From Aliivibrio sp. S4MY1 (GTDB lineage Bacteria; Pseudomonadota; Gammaproteobacteria; Enterobacterales; Vibrionaceae), in assembly GCF_028765545.1 (NCBI RefSeq), contig NZ_JARACP010000011.1:115376-179375 (forward strand): 64,000 bases of DNA. Reading direction: 5' to 3'. Position 1 is the first letter of the stretch; the number at the start of each line of letters is the position of its first letter. The notes beneath the pieces are model-generated. The model was not told the DNA's origin, did not search any database, and saw only the letters and a program-made list of their open reading frames with translations. Made by a program: the position numbers and the translations under genes. Positions 50,901 to 61,744 of the stretch are shown here, in pieces.

Positions 50901-52481
50901 ATGTCTTTTTTACAAGAAGTGGGTAAACGCAGAACGTTTGCCATCATTTCTCACCCGGATGCGGGTAAAACAACCATTACTGAAAAAGTATTATTATTCG
51001 GAAACGCGATTCAAAAAGCGGGTACCGTAAAAGGTCGTGGTTCAAACCAGCACGCAAAATCAGACTGGATGGAAATGGAAAAAGAACGTGGTATCTCGGT
51101 AACTACGTCGGTAATGCAATTTCCATTTAATGGTTGTCTTGTTAACCTTCTTGATACTCCTGGACACGAAGATTTCTCTGAAGATACTTACCGTACACTA
51201 ACGGCAGTAGATTCATGTCTAATGGTTATCGATGCCGCTAAAGGTGTCGAAGATCGTACTCGTAAATTGATGGAAGTAACACGCCTACGTGATACACCTA
51301 TCGTTACGTTTATGAACAAATTAGACCGTGAAGTACGTGACCCAATGGAAGTGCTTGATGAAGTAGAAAGCGAGCTAGGAATGGCTTGTGCACCTATTTC
51401 ATGGCCGATTGGTTGTGGTAAAGAATTTAAAGGCGTTTACCACATCCATCGCGATGAAACGATCTTATACGCATCAGGCCATGGTCATGAAATTCAAGAA
51501 GTTCGTACCATTAAAGGTTTAGATAACCCAGAGTTAGATGTAGCCGTTGGTGCTGAGTTAGCTGCGAATGTTCGTGAAGAGCTAGAGTTAGTTATGGGTG
51601 CTTGCCCTGAATTTGATCTTGAGCTTTTCCTTGCCGGTGAATTAACGCCAGTATACTTTGGTACCGCATTAGGTAACTTTGGTGTTGACCACATGCTAGA
51701 AGGCTTAACGGATTGGGCTCCTGCACCACAAACACGTGAAGCAGTAGAACGTCCAGTTGAAGCAACAGAAGATAAGTTCTCAGGCTTTGTATTTAAGATC
51801 CAAGCAAACATGGATCCTAAGCACCGTGACCGTATCGCTTTCATGCGTATTGTGTCGGGTACTTATACTCAAAGCATGAAAATGAATCACGTGCGTACAG
51901 GTAAGAGTGTCAGTATTTCTGATGCGGTAACTTTCATGGCGGGCGATCGTTCTCGTGCTGAGACGGCGTATGCGGGTGATATCATTGGTTTACATAACCA
52001 CGGTACCATTCAAATCGGCGATACGTTCACGCAAGGAGAGAGCTTAAAATTCTCAGGTATTCCAAACTTTGCCCCTGAATTGTTCCGTCGTATTCGCCTA
52101 AAAGATCCACTAAAGCAGAAGCAACTGCTTAAAGGTCTTGTTCAACTTTCTGAAGAAGGCGCGGTACAAGTATTCCGTCCACTTCAAAACAATGATTTGA
52201 TCGTTGGTGCGGTTGGTGTACTTCAATTTGATGTGGTCGTATCTCGTTTAAAATCTGAATATAACGTTGAAGCTATTTATGAAGGCATCAGTGTAGCAAC
52301 TGCTCGTTGGGTTGAATGTACTGATGGCAAAATCATGGATGACTTCCAGCGTAAAAACCAAAGTAACCTAGCGTTAGATGGTGGCAATAACTTAACGTAT
52401 ATTGCTCCAACGATGGTTAATTTGAATTTAGCGTCTGAGCGTTTCCCTGAGGTTCAATTCAGAGCGACTCGTGAGCACTAA
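50901..52481 (+). CDS. prfC: Peptide chain release factor 3
   Basis: RF3 is the GTPase that recycles RF1 and RF2 after termination. The 526 residues show G1 [11 protein letters not shown]3 [17 protein letters not shown]4 FMNKLDRE, and the family stretch [20 protein letters not shown], followed by the EF-Tu-like domains II and III. Length is near E. coli (529), with a slightly shorter N terminus ([11 protein letters not shown]). A clear terminator follows. Confidence 0.97.
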   Translation: MSFLQEVGKRRTFAIISHPDAGKTTITEKVLLFGNAIQKAGTVKGRGSNQHAKSDWMEMEKERGISVTTSVMQFPFNGCLVNLLDTPGHEDFSEDTYRTLTAVDSCLMVIDAAKGVEDRTRKLMEVTRLRDTPIVTFMNKLDREVRDPMEVLDEVESELGMACAPISWPIGCGKEFKGVYHIHRDETILYASGHGHEIQEVRTIKGLDNPELDVAVGAELAANVREELELVMGACPEFDLELFLAGELTPVYFGTALGNFGVDHMLEGLTDWAPAPQTREAVERPVEATEDKFSGFVFKIQANMDPKHRDRIAFMRIVSGTYTQSMKMNHVRTGKSVSISDAVTFMAGDRSRAETAYAGDIIGLHNHGTIQIGDTFTQGESLKFSGIPNFAPELFRRIRLKDPLKQKQLLKGLVQLSEEGAVQVFRPLQNNDLIVGAVGVLQFDVVVSRLKSEYNVEAIYEGISVATARWVECTDGKIMDDFQRKNQSNLALDGGNNLTYIAPTMVNLNLASERFPEVQFRATREH

Positions 52482-52504
52482 TCTAGTTGCAATCAAATAA
52501 ATAG

Positions 52505-52533
52505 AAACGGAGTCTTAACGGACTCCGTTTTTG
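52505..52533 (+). terminator. Rho-independent terminator after prfC
   Basis: Perfect 10-bp stem AAACGGAGTC/GACTCCGTTT with a 6-nt loop and T-rich tail. Confidence 0.9.
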
Positions 52534-52583
52534 TATCTATAGTATAGAGATAATGACTGTAATTAATGATAAGGAAGGCGAGG

Positions 52584-52697
52584 GTGCTGAAACTGATTAA
52601 GTTATGGATTAAGAAATACGATGATTGGTGTAAGTCGCTAGGGTTAACGCCTGAAAATAAACGCAGTTGTGTCCCTTATAAAAAAGAAGAAGAGTAA
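52584..52697 (+). CDS. Small 37-residue protein upstream of yjjV
   Basis: A GTG at 52584, behind AAGGA, opens a 37-codon frame. The product is basic, begins MLKLIKLWIKKYDDWC, continues with LGLTPENKRSCVP and ends in acidic KKEEE. Its stop overlaps the yjjV start by one base (TAATG), which points to coupling. I recall similar short proteins (Y-D-x-W-C, L-G-L-T-P-E-N-x-R-x-C-V-P-Y) in other Vibrionaceae and Pasteurellaceae, possibly a DUF5363-type family, but cannot confirm the name. The function is unknown. Confidence 0.75.
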   Translation: MLKLIKLWIKKYDDWCKSLGLTPENKRSCVPYKKEEE

Positions 52698-53473
52698 TGA
52701 CTTTCCGATTCATTGATTCACACTGTCATTTTGATTTTGCTCCTTTTAAAGGTAACGAAGCCTTGTATTTACAAATGGCAAAAGACAGAGGAGTAACAAC
52801 ATTCATTGTCCCTAGTGTGAATCAATCAAACTGGGAGCAAGTGAATGGCTTATCTCAACAGTTTGATGACATTTACTGTGCATTAGGCATTCACCCATTA
52901 TTTATTACATCAAACTATGAAAAGGAATTAGAAAATTTAGTTAAGTTGCTTGATGCAGAAAATAATAAGTGTGTAGCGATTGGTGAATGTGGATTAGATT
53001 TTTGGCATCAAGAAAGTGATAAAGAAATACAGATCTCTGTTTTTCGTCAGCAGTGTTTATTGGCAAAAAAGCATCAACTTCCTTTAATTATTCACAGCCG
53101 TAAAAGCCACGATGTGGTAGTAAAACTGTTGAGAGAAATTAGACCAGAGAGAGGCGGGGTTATTCATGGTTTCAGTGGTAGTTTGCAGCAAGCGAATCAA
53201 TTTATTGAATTAGGTTTCTATATTGGTGTCGGTGGCGTGATCAGTTACGAAAGAGCTAAGAAGACCAAAATGGTGGTTTCACAATTGCCTTTAGATAAAA
53301 TTTTATTAGAAACCGACGCACCAGACATGCCATTGTTTGGCTTTCAAGGGCAAAAAAATACGCCAGATAAAGTACAAAAAGTATGCGAACACTTGGCTTT
53401 GATTAGAAAAGAGTCAATGCAAACGATTTCGGAAACTGTTTATAAAAATACCACCTCTTTGTTTGGGATTTGA
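52697..53473 (+). CDS. yjjV: TatD-family metal-dependent hydrolase YjjV
   Basis: A 258-residue TatD-type metal-dependent hydrolase, a family with DNase activity. Metal ligands are visible: DSHCHFD near residue 8, the glutamate in AIGECGLDF, the histidine in LIIHSRKSHD, VIHGFSGS and the aspartate in LLETDAPDMPL. The ETDAPDMPL-x-GFQGQ-N run is that of the YjjV subgroup rather than TatD proper. In E. coli yjjV also lies close to the deo genes, as here. Confidence 0.92.
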   Translation: MTFRFIDSHCHFDFAPFKGNEALYLQMAKDRGVTTFIVPSVNQSNWEQVNGLSQQFDDIYCALGIHPLFITSNYEKELENLVKLLDAENNKCVAIGECGLDFWHQESDKEIQISVFRQQCLLAKKHQLPLIIHSRKSHDVVVKLLREIRPERGGVIHGFSGSLQQANQFIELGFYIGVGGVISYERAKKTKMVVSQLPLDKILLETDAPDMPLFGFQGQKNTPDKVQKVCEHLALIRKESMQTISETVYKNTTSLFGI

Positions 53474-53523
53474 GTTATTAGTCATTTCTTTAGGTGTAAT
53501 TGATGATTATTTAGAAACCTCTT

Positions 53524-53539
53524 AGTGATAATGATCACA
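53524..53539 (+). promoter_or_regulatory. CRP-like site upstream of nupC (distal)
   Basis: AGTGA-N6-TCACA, 9 of 10 against TGTGA-N6-TCACA, in an A/T-flanked palindrome. Centre about 93 bp before the predicted nupC transcription start. Confidence 0.6.
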
Positions 53540-53575
53540 ATTATGAATGAACAAAGCATGTATCAGCCGCGATTA

Positions 53576-53591
53576 TGTGACAACAGCATTA
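53576..53591 (+). promoter_or_regulatory. CRP-like half site upstream of nupC (proximal)
   Basis: TGTGA with a poor second half (CATTA). Its centre is 52 bp from the distal site and about 41 bp before the predicted start, the class II spacing. Confidence 0.4.
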
Positions 53592-53612
53592 CTTTATTGG
53601 TGGTTCAATGAG

Positions 53613-53618
53613 TATAAT
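53613..53618 (+). promoter_or_regulatory. Predicted -10 element of nupC
   Basis: Perfect TATAAT with no good -35 at 17 bp (TACTTT), as expected of an activator-dependent promoter. Confidence 0.5.
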
Positions 53619-53671
53619 CGCCCCCGCTAATTTGAAACACGCCAACAATAAATTTAGGGAAAACTTTAACT

Positions 53672-54928
53672 ATGAGCCTGCTAATGAGTTTGGTTGGGAT
53701 CGTGGTACTGCTAGGTATAGCTGTACTTCTTTCTGACAACCGCAAAGCAATTAATTTACGTACTGTGGGTGGTGCATTTGCTATCCAATTCTTCCTAGGC
53801 GCATTTGTACTTTATGTACCTGTGGGTCGTGATGTACTTTACGGTGCATCTGAAGCCGTTGCGAACGTAATCAACTATGGTAACCAAGGTATCGAATTCT
53901 TATTCGGTGGTTTAGTATCAGGTAAAATGTTTGAAGTATTTGGTGGCGGCGGTTTTGTATTCGCACTACGCGTACTTCCTGTAATCGTATTTTTCGCTTC
54001 ATTAACAGCGGTTCTTTACTACCTAGGTATCATGCAAATCGTGATTAACTTCCTAGGTGGTGCTCTACAGAAAGCGCTTGGCACATCTCGTGCGGAATCA
54101 CTATCTGCTACAGCTAACATCTTTGTTGGTCAAACTGAAGCGCCTCTAGTTGTGCGTCCGTTTGTTCCAAAAATGACTCAATCTGAGCTATTTGCAGTAA
54201 TGTGTGGTGGTCTAGCATCTGTTGCTGGTGGTGTACTTGCTGGTTATGCTTCTATGGGCGTGCCTCTAGAATACCTAATCGCAGCATCATTCATGGCTGC
54301 ACCTGGTGGTCTTCTGTTTGCTAAAATCATCAAACCAGAGACTGAAACACCAATTGATCAACTTGACGCACTTGATAACGAAGGCGAAGATAAGCCAGCT
54401 AACGTAATCGATGCTGCTGCGGCAGGTGCTGCAACAGGTATGCAACTTGCGTTAAACGTAGGTGCAATGCTTCTTGCTTTCATTGGTCTTATCGCGCTTA
54501 TCAACGGTATCTTAGGTGGCGTTGGTGGTTGGTTCGGTATGCCAGAAATCACACTAGAGCTTATTCTTGGTTATATCTTTGCTCCACTTGCATTCCTTAT
54601 CGGTGTGCCGTGGGAAGAAGCGATAATCGCAGGTTCATTCCTTGGTCAAAAATTGGTAGTTAACGAATTCGTTGCATACCTAAACTTTGCACCGTACTTA
54701 GCTGAAGGCGCTGAAATTGTTCTTTCTGAGAAAACGAAAGCAATCATTTCATTCGCACTATGTGGCTTCGCAAACCTTTCTTCTGTAGCTATTCTACTTG
54801 GTGGTCTTGGTAGCCTTGCACCAGCACGTCGTCATGACATCGCAAAGATGGGTATGAAAGCAGTTGCTGCTGGTACATTATCAAACCTAATGTCAGCAAC
54901 AATCGCAGGTCTATTCCTATCTCTATAA
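53672..54928 (+). CDS. nupC: Concentrative nucleoside transporter NupC
   Basis: A 418-residue CNT-family symporter that imports nucleosides with sodium or protons. It has the N-terminal helices, the re-entrant loop motif GQTEAPLVVRPFV near residue 160 and, further on, GSFLGQKLVVNEFVAY and the C-terminal LCGFANLSSVAILLGGLG, all hallmarks of CNT proteins. It leads the region with xapX and deoCABD, so uptake and breakdown of nucleosides are next to each other. CRP-like sites lie upstream. Confidence 0.95.
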   Translation: MSLLMSLVGIVVLLGIAVLLSDNRKAINLRTVGGAFAIQFFLGAFVLYVPVGRDVLYGASEAVANVINYGNQGIEFLFGGLVSGKMFEVFGGGGFVFALRVLPVIVFFASLTAVLYYLGIMQIVINFLGGALQKALGTSRAESLSATANIFVGQTEAPLVVRPFVPKMTQSELFAVMCGGLASVAGGVLAGYASMGVPLEYLIAASFMAAPGGLLFAKIIKPETETPIDQLDALDNEGEDKPANVIDAAAAGAATGMQLALNVGAMLLAFIGLIALINGILGGVGGWFGMPEITLELILGYIFAPLAFLIGVPWEEAIIAGSFLGQKLVVNEFVAYLNFAPYLAEGAEIVLSEKTKAIISFALCGFANLSSVAILLGGLGSLAPARRHDIAKMGMKAVAAGTLSNLMSATIAGLFLSL

Positions 54929-54954
54929 TCTTATAGAGCAGAACAGATAATCAC

Positions 54955-54983
54955 AAAAACCCGCACTTATTGCGGGTTTTTTT
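54955..54983 (+). terminator. Rho-independent terminator after nupC
   Basis: AAAACCCGCA/TGCGGGTTTT with a 5-nt loop and a T-run. Confidence 0.9.
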
Positions 54984-55214
54984 ATGTTTGTTATTTAAGT
55001 AAGAAGTGTGATGAAAATATGATGTTATTTCACATATTTTGTGTAAAAAGATTGAGATGCAAACCGATTGCGTTACCACACAAAAACAATCAAGCTAAAT
55101 TATATTGATATAATGAATCCATAATAAAAGAGAGAAGAACTGCTAGGTTAAAAAAATAAGCTATGGTCTAAACTATAGTTAATGCACACACAACCTAAAA
55201 AATGAGAGTCAATT

Positions 55215-55385
55215 ATGAATGAAGTTTTACTATCTATGTTCGCAGGTTTGATTGTTGGAGTTGTTTTCTCTGCAATTAAGCTGCCTATTCCAGCTCCACC
55301 AGTTCTTTCTGGAGTGATGGGAATCGTCGGTGTTTACGCTGGTGCTGTCGGCTACCAATGGATTGTTGAACGTTTCTTTTCATAA
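55215..55385 (+). CDS. XapX-domain small membrane protein
   Basis: A 56-residue protein starting at the ATG at 55215 behind GAGAG. Two hydrophobic segments (LLSMFAGLIVGVVFSAI and LSGVMGIVGVYAGAVGYQWI) flank the proline-rich turn KLPIPAPPV. This is the pattern of the XapX (DUF1427) family of tiny membrane proteins of unknown function. It stands alone between nupC and deoC, downstream of the nupC terminator, so it should have its own promoter, which I could not place. Confidence 0.85.
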   Translation: MNEVLLSMFAGLIVGVVFSAIKLPIPAPPVLSGVMGIVGVYAGAVGYQWIVERFFS

Positions 55386-55403
55386 TCTCAGTGTCTTTCT
55401 ATG

Positions 55404-55459
55404 GAAACATGGTTTCACTAGTGCCACTGAACAAGTATTGGTAAAATGAACCATGTTTC
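55404..55459. promoter_or_regulatory. Paired operator-like dyads upstream of deoC
   Basis: GAAACATGGTT (55404-55414) and its exact inverse AACCATGTTTC (55449-55459) are 34 bp apart. The first lies within GAAACATGGTTTC, itself a small palindrome. They may be two protein-binding sites about four helical turns apart, or an RNA stem. Confidence 0.5.
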
Positions 55460-55465
55460 AACGGT

Positions 55466-55480
55466 GTCTCATGATGAGAC
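55466..55480. promoter_or_regulatory. Palindrome upstream of deoC
   Basis: GTCTCAT-G-ATGAGAC, a perfect 7-bp dyad, directly after the paired repeats; a possible operator. Confidence 0.45.
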
Positions 55481-55539
55481 GTTAGAGCGGTACTCATTCA
55501 TACTATTGAAGTAAGTACTGGCGGCAAAATGGATATTGA

Positions 55540-55558
55540 TTGAGCGTTATGCGCTCAA
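55540..55558 (+). promoter_or_regulatory. Hairpin in the deoC leader
   Basis: TTGAGCG-TTATG-CGCTCAA, a perfect 7-bp stem about 90 nt before the deoC start; no T-run. Confidence 0.45.
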
Positions 55559-55650
55559 GTCTTCAAGGAATCAAGTCCGCTCATTTGCTGTTGAACTTAA
55601 TATATGAACAGCAAAACTATCAAAGAATTTATTCTATTTTGGAGATAACA

Positions 55651-56427
55651 ATGAGCGATTTAAAAGCAGCGGCACTACGTGCATTACAATTAATGGATTT
55701 AACGACGCTTAACGATAATGATACAGACGAAGCAGTAATTGCACTTTGTAAAAATGCAAAAACAGCAGTAGGCAATACCGCAGCAGTTTGTATTTACCCA
55801 CGTTTCGTTCCTATCGCTAAGAAAACGCTGCGCGAGCAAGGCACACCAGAAGTGCGTATCGCAACAGTAACTAACTTCCCACACGGTAATGACGATATCG
55901 CTATCGCAGTTGCAGAAACTAAAGCTGCTGTAGCTTATGGTGCTGATGAAGTTGACGTGGTATTCCCATACCGTGCACTTATCGCAGGTGATGAAACGGT
56001 TGGTTTTGAACTGGTTAAGCAGTGTAAAGAAGCGTGTGGTGATGTTCTTCTTAAAGTGATCATTGAAACGGGTGAGCTAAAAGAAGAAGCGTTAATTAAG
56101 AAAGCATCTCAAATCTGTATTGAAGCTGGCGCTAACTTTATTAAAACATCAACAGGTAAAGTGCCTGTTAATGCAACACCAGAATATGCTCGCATGATGC
56201 TAGAAGTTATTCGTGATATGGGCGTAGCGAAAACAGTTGGCTTTAAGCCTGCGGGCGGCGTTCGTACTGCTGAAGATGCACAAGCATACCTAGCAATGGC
56301 TGATGATATCTTAGGTGGCGATTGGGCTGATAACATGCACTACCGTTTTGGTGCTTCAAGCCTTCTGACTAATCTACTAAACACATTAGAAGTAACAGAA
56401 GAAACAGCTGATCCATCAGCTTACTAG
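55651..56427 (+). CDS. deoC: Deoxyribose-phosphate aldolase DeoC
   Basis: DeoC splits deoxyribose-5-phosphate to acetaldehyde and glyceraldehyde-3-phosphate. The ATG at 55651 has GGAG upstream and gives 258 residues (E. coli 259); the longer in-frame start at 55540 lies in a leader hairpin and is rejected. The Schiff-base lysine is K165 in [16 protein letters not shown] and [12 protein letters not shown] are also conserved. First gene of deoC-deoA-deoB-(deoD). Confidence 0.97.
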   Translation: MSDLKAAALRALQLMDLTTLNDNDTDEAVIALCKNAKTAVGNTAAVCIYPRFVPIAKKTLREQGTPEVRIATVTNFPHGNDDIAIAVAETKAAVAYGADEVDVVFPYRALIAGDETVGFELVKQCKEACGDVLLKVIIETGELKEEALIKKASQICIEAGANFIKTSTGKVPVNATPEYARMMLEVIRDMGVAKTVGFKPAGGVRTAEDAQAYLAMADDILGGDWADNMHYRFGASSLLTNLLNTLEVTEETADPSAY

Positions 56428-56470
56428 TTTCTCGTTATTTGATTTATAGCTAAAAAATAAATCGACTTAG

Positions 56471-57874
<1,404 letters not shown>

Positions 57875-57884
57875 GGAAGAAAAC

Positions 57885-59105
57885 ATGAAACGTGCAATAA
57901 TTTTAGTACTTGATTCATTTGGTATTGGTGCCGCAGGCGACGCTGAGAAGTTTGGCGACGTAGGTTCTGATACGATGGGGCATATTGCAGAACAGTGTGA
58001 TAAAGGCCTAGCTGACAACAGTAATCGTCAAGGACCTTTAACGCTTCCAAACCTTTCTAAGCTTGGTTTAGCAATGGCGGGTAAAGAATCAACAGGTCAA
58101 TTTGCAGCAGGTTTAGATGCAAATGCAGAGATCATTGGTGCTTACGGTCACGCGGCTGAACTGTCTTCAGGTAAAGATACGCCTTCAGGCCACTGGGAAA
58201 TCGCTGGTGTTCCAGTATTGTTTGATTGGGGTTACTTTTCTGATAAAACAAACAGCTTCCCTAAAGAACTGACAGATCGTATTCTTGCTCGTGCAAATCT
58301 TTCAGGTTACCTAGGTAACTGCCATGCATCAGGAACACAAGTGCTTGATGATTTAGGTGAAGAGCACATGAAAACAGGCATGCCTATTTTCTATACATCT
58401 GCTGATTCTGTATTCCAAATTGCCTGCCATGAAGAAACATTTGGTTTAGATAATCTATTAACACTGTGCCAAATCGCACGTGAAGAACTTGAAGATTACA
58501 ATATTGGCCGAGTGATCGCTCGTCCATTTATTGGCCCAGGTAAAGGTCAGTTTGAACGTACGGGGAACCGTCGTGATTTATCTCTTGAACCACCAGCAGC
58601 AACTATTTTACAAAAATTAGTGGATGAAAAAGGCGGACAAGTTCACTCAATTGGTAAGATCTCTGATATCTATGCTGGCTGCGGCATTACTAAGAAAACC
58701 AAAGCTACCGGTATTCCTGCGCTGTTTGATGCGACTAAAGACGCGATTGAAACGGCAGGTGATAACACCATTGTATTTACTAACTTTGTCGATTTCGATT
58801 CAGCGTATGGTCACCGTCGCGATGTGGCAGGTTATGCTGCAGCATTAGAATATTTTGATGGTCGTCTTCCTGAGATCATGGATATGCTAAAAGAAGATGA
58901 TATTCTGATTCTAACGGCAGATCACGGTTGTGATCCAACATGGCCAGGAACCGATCATACACGTGAACATATCCCTGTTATTGTTTATGGTCATAAAGTA
59001 CCTGCTGGCTCATTAGGGCGTCGTGATACATTTGCCGATATTGGTCAAACCTTAGCAGAGTACTTTGAAACCTCTGATATGGAATATGGAAAATCTTTCC
59101 TATAA
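57885..59105 (+). CDS. deoB: Phosphopentomutase DeoB
   Basis: DeoB converts (deoxy)ribose-1-phosphate to the 5-phosphate. It is a 406-residue metalloenzyme of the alkaline phosphatase superfamily, with metal-binding VLDSFGIGA near the start, the phosphorylated threonine in [14 protein letters not shown], and the C-terminal [27 protein letters not shown] lies before the ATG. A hairpin-T-run follows before deoD. Confidence 0.97.
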   Translation: MKRAIILVLDSFGIGAAGDAEKFGDVGSDTMGHIAEQCDKGLADNSNRQGPLTLPNLSKLGLAMAGKESTGQFAAGLDANAEIIGAYGHAAELSSGKDTPSGHWEIAGVPVLFDWGYFSDKTNSFPKELTDRILARANLSGYLGNCHASGTQVLDDLGEEHMKTGMPIFYTSADSVFQIACHEETFGLDNLLTLCQIAREELEDYNIGRVIARPFIGPGKGQFERTGNRRDLSLEPPAATILQKLVDEKGGQVHSIGKISDIYAGCGITKKTKATGIPALFDATKDAIETAGDNTIVFTNFVDFDSAYGHRRDVAGYAAALEYFDGRLPEIMDMLKEDDILILTADHGCDPTWPGTDHTREHIPVIVYGHKVPAGSLGRRDTFADIGQTLAEYFETSDMEYGKSFL

Positions 59106-59113
59106 AAAATGAT

Positions 59114-59143
59114 AAGCAGTAGGGCCCTCTCTACTGCTTTTTT
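59114..59143 (+). terminator. Terminator-like hairpin between deoB and deoD
   Basis: AAGCAGTAG/CTACTGCTT with an 8-nt loop and six T, within the 71-bp deoB-deoD gap. It may lower deoD expression relative to deoCAB, or separate the units. Confidence 0.75.
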
Positions 59144-59176
59144 CTATTTAAAGTTAAATAAGCAAGGATATAAATT

Positions 59177-59893
59177 ATGGCTACTCCACATATTAATGCT
59201 GAAATGGGTGATTTTGCAGACGTAGTACTGATGCCTGGTGACCCGATCCGCGCAAAATACATTGCTGAGACATTCCTTGATAATGTAGTTCAAGTATGTG
59301 ATGTTCGTAATATGTATGGTTTTACGGGTACTTATAAAGGTCGTAAGATTTCTGTTATGGGTCACGGTATGGGTATTCCATCATGCTCAATCTACATGAC
59401 AGAATTAGTAAAAGATTTTGGCGTTAAAAAAGTGATCCGTGTAGGCAGCTGTGGTGCTGTGAATGATGGCATCAAACTACGTGATGTTGTTATCGGCATG
59501 GGCGCATGTACTGATTCAAAAGTGAACCGCATCCGTTTTAAAGATCATGACTTTGCAGCGATTGCTGATTATGAAATGGTTCGTAATGCAGAGCTAGCAG
59601 CGCAAGCTCGTGGTATCGATGTAAAAGTGGGTAATCTTTTCTCTGCTGAGTTGTTCTACACACCAGATCCAAGCATGTTTGATCTAATGGATAAATACGG
59701 CATCGTTGGTGTTGAGATGGAAGCTGCGGGCATGTACGGCGTGGCTGCGGAGTACGGCGCAAAAGCATTAGCGATTTGTACCGTATCGGATCATATTAAG
59801 ACTGGCGAGCAAACCACATCTGACGAGCGTGCAACGACCTTTGATGAAATGATGCTAATTGCACTTGATTCAGTACTGCTTGGCGACAAGTAG
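59177..59893 (+). CDS. deoD: Purine-nucleoside phosphorylase DeoD
   Basis: DeoD phosphorolyses purine (deoxy)nucleosides; hexameric bacterial type. The 238 residues have [14 protein letters not shown] near the start, the phosphate-site [10 protein letters not shown], and the nucleoside-site [11 protein letters not shown] and CTVSDHI. Start after AAGGA. It completes the set with nupC and deoCAB: import, phosphorolysis, mutase and aldolase. Confidence 0.97.
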   Translation: MATPHINAEMGDFADVVLMPGDPIRAKYIAETFLDNVVQVCDVRNMYGFTGTYKGRKISVMGHGMGIPSCSIYMTELVKDFGVKKVIRVGSCGAVNDGIKLRDVVIGMGACTDSKVNRIRFKDHDFAAIADYEMVRNAELAAQARGIDVKVGNLFSAELFYTPDPSMFDLMDKYGIVGVEMEAAGMYGVAAEYGAKALAICTVSDHIKTGEQTTSDERATTFDEMMLIALDSVLLGDK

Positions 59894-59925
59894 TAATACG
59901 CGTAACAAAAAATATTTAGAAATAA

Positions 59926-59960
59926 AAAAGGCGATGAGGTTAACTTCATCGCCTTTCTTT
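59926..59960. terminator. Bidirectional terminator between deoD and ytjB
   Basis: AAAGGCGATGA pairs with TCATCGCCTTT around a short, partly paired centre; T-rich on both strands. It overlaps the end of ytjB region on the minus strand. Confidence 0.85.
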
Positions 59961-60566
59961 TTATGCTTTACCACCAAATAATGTGGTAACTGGTTTACTC
60001 GAACGCTCTCTTTTTCGTAATAAAGCCATAATCATCATCCCTGAAACTAAACTGATTACTAACATACCAAACATTAAGCGATCGCTTTTACGGTAATGGT
60101 GATTAGCAAACCCTGTCAGTGTCGACTTCTCAAAGGTGACTCGAAGAAAGCCAAGTAAACGATCTTCTTTGATTATCGGTTCGATTAATTGCTGGCGTCC
60201 AATACCATCTATAGAGAGTGGTGTATTTAACCCTGTAATTTGTGAAGCGGTCAGTGCATTATCACTTTTGGCTAAGATCCCGCCTTCTGCATCATATATG
60301 GTTGCATCAAATACGAGAGATTCTGTGGCTAAGTTATTAGCCAATTGCAGTAAGCCTTCGTGATTATCTTGTTTTATATTCTCAACAGAAAAGAGAGCAG
60401 CTTGGCGTACCATAGTACGACTAAGATCTTGCAGCTGCTTATTTTGTATAATTTGGTTATTGTCACTGATAACTGTACTGTTGATTAAGATAAAGTAACT
60501 GAATGCAAGAAGGGAAATTAGCATTAGGCTTTTTACAATAAAATTTTGAGAAAGCATCGAGATCAT
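59961..60566 (-). CDS. ytjB: YtjB/Smp-like membrane protein
   Basis: About 201 residues with an N-terminal membrane segment (IVKSLMLISLLAFSYFILI), a periplasmic part of some 130 residues that looks like a small sensor fold (FDATIYDAEGGILAKSDN), and a second membrane segment (MFGMLVISLVSGMMIMALL) followed by a basic tail. E. coli ytjB (smp) has this architecture and, like here, is divergent from serB. The function is not established. The start may be the ATG at 60566 or a GTG three bases earlier. Confidence 0.82.
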   Translation of the reverse strand: MISMLSQNFIVKSLMLISLLAFSYFILINSTVISDNNQIIQNKQLQDLSRTMVRQAALFSVENIKQDNHEGLLQLANNLATESLVFDATIYDAEGGILAKSDNALTASQITGLNTPLSIDGIGRQQLIEPIIKEDRLLGFLRVTFEKSTLTGFANHHYRKSDRLMFGMLVISLVSGMMIMALLRKRERSSKPVTTLFGGKA

Positions 60567-60690
60567 CACGCAAATTAGAATGAGGGAATTATACTCAATT
60601 TACAGAAAAATAGCAGTTTATGTCGTTTGGGTCTTGCTCATCTGCTCTGCAATCGGTATTTTTGAGATAGGATTAGTAAGGATACGAATC

Positions 60691-61659
60691 ATGGATATGA
60701 TAAACCCATTCTCAATTAAGAAAAATATACCCCTATTAAAGCGTTTCTCATCAACCCGAGAAACCACCCAGTTGGATCTAAAGCAGACTGGGTGGATTGT
60801 ATATAGCGCTCATTTGTCTCAACATCACTTTCAAGATATTGACTTCTTTATTGGTGAGCAAAGTATAATTCTCGCGACTTGGAAGGTTGGGCATTATGAT
60901 GTCGCTGCGATAGCAGGTGAAATGACGCCTGAACATAAAACGATTCTTGATGCACTAGAGTTAGATTACGCTGAAGTTAAAGACATTCCTGATTTATCAA
61001 AACCTGGAATTATCTTATTTGATATGGATTCAACAGCAATAGAGATTGAGTGTATTGATGAAATCGCTAAATTAGCAGGTGTTGGAAAACAAGTTTCAGA
61101 AGTAACCGAGCGCGCAATGCAAGGAGAGCTTGATTTTAAAGAGAGCTTAATTCAACGAGTAGGAACCCTAGCCGGAGCTGATGAAGCGATTTTAGCTAAA
61201 GTGAAATCAGAGTTACCCTTCATGCCAGAAGTCAGAGAACTGGTTGCTACCATGCATAAATACGGTTGGAAACCTGCTATTGCTTCTGGTGGTTTTACTT
61301 ATTTTTCTGATTATCTTAAAGACGAATTAAGTTTAGTACACGCGCAATCAAATCAACTAGAAATCGTAGACGGCAAGCTCACGGGAAAAGTGTTAGGTGA
61401 CATTGTAAGTGCTGAAACTAAAGCTGAGATTTTAGTCGAGTTAGCAGATAAATATGATATTGAGATAAGCAATACCGTTGCCGTTGGCGATGGTGCTAAT
61501 GATCTGGTGATGATGGAAGCTGCGGGTCTTGGTATTGCTTATCATGCGAAACCTAAAGTTCAGCAAAAAGCTCAAACGGCGGTTCGTCATGCTGATTTAG
61601 GTGGAGTCGCTTGTATATTGTCAGTGTCTTTATTACTGAATAAAAAATTGAGCTGGTAA
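60691..61659 (+). CDS. serB: Phosphoserine phosphatase SerB
   Basis: SerB makes serine from phosphoserine. The ATG at 60691 lies behind AAGGA and yields 322 residues. An ACT-like N-terminal part precedes the HAD domain: nucleophile D111 and acid D113 in LFDMDSTAIEIECIDE, then ASGGFTYF, and VGDGANDLVMMEAAGLGIAY for metal binding. The frame is open 111 bases further upstream through a hydrophobic stretch, but that part has no ribosome site. A hairpin follows the stop. Confidence 0.95.
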   Translation: MDMINPFSIKKNIPLLKRFSSTRETTQLDLKQTGWIVYSAHLSQHHFQDIDFFIGEQSIILATWKVGHYDVAAIAGEMTPEHKTILDALELDYAEVKDIPDLSKPGIILFDMDSTAIEIECIDEIAKLAGVGKQVSEVTERAMQGELDFKESLIQRVGTLAGADEAILAKVKSELPFMPEVRELVATMHKYGWKPAIASGGFTYFSDYLKDELSLVHAQSNQLEIVDGKLTGKVLGDIVSAETKAEILVELADKYDIEISNTVAVGDGANDLVMMEAAGLGIAYHAKPKVQQKAQTAVRHADLGGVACILSVSLLLNKKLSW

Positions 61660-61685
61660 TATTAATTAAAAAAGAAGGAATAAAT

Positions 61686-61716
61686 GGACTCTAAATGACA
61701 GTTAGAGTCCCTTTAT
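61686..61716 (+). terminator. Probable terminator after serB
   Basis: Perfect 9-bp stem GGACTCTAA/TTAGAGTCC with a 7-nt loop, followed by CTTTAT; the T-run is short. Confidence 0.65.
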
Positions 61717-61744
61717 AGTTGATTAGGCTAGCTTAACGTTGATG

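Noticed and set aside
60580..60690. Hydrophobic N-terminal extension of SerB (a possible membrane anchor)
   Set aside because: There is no ribosome site before the upstream ATG, while AAGGA precedes the ATG at 60691, and related SerB proteins start there. The open frame is probably chance in the divergent promoter region.
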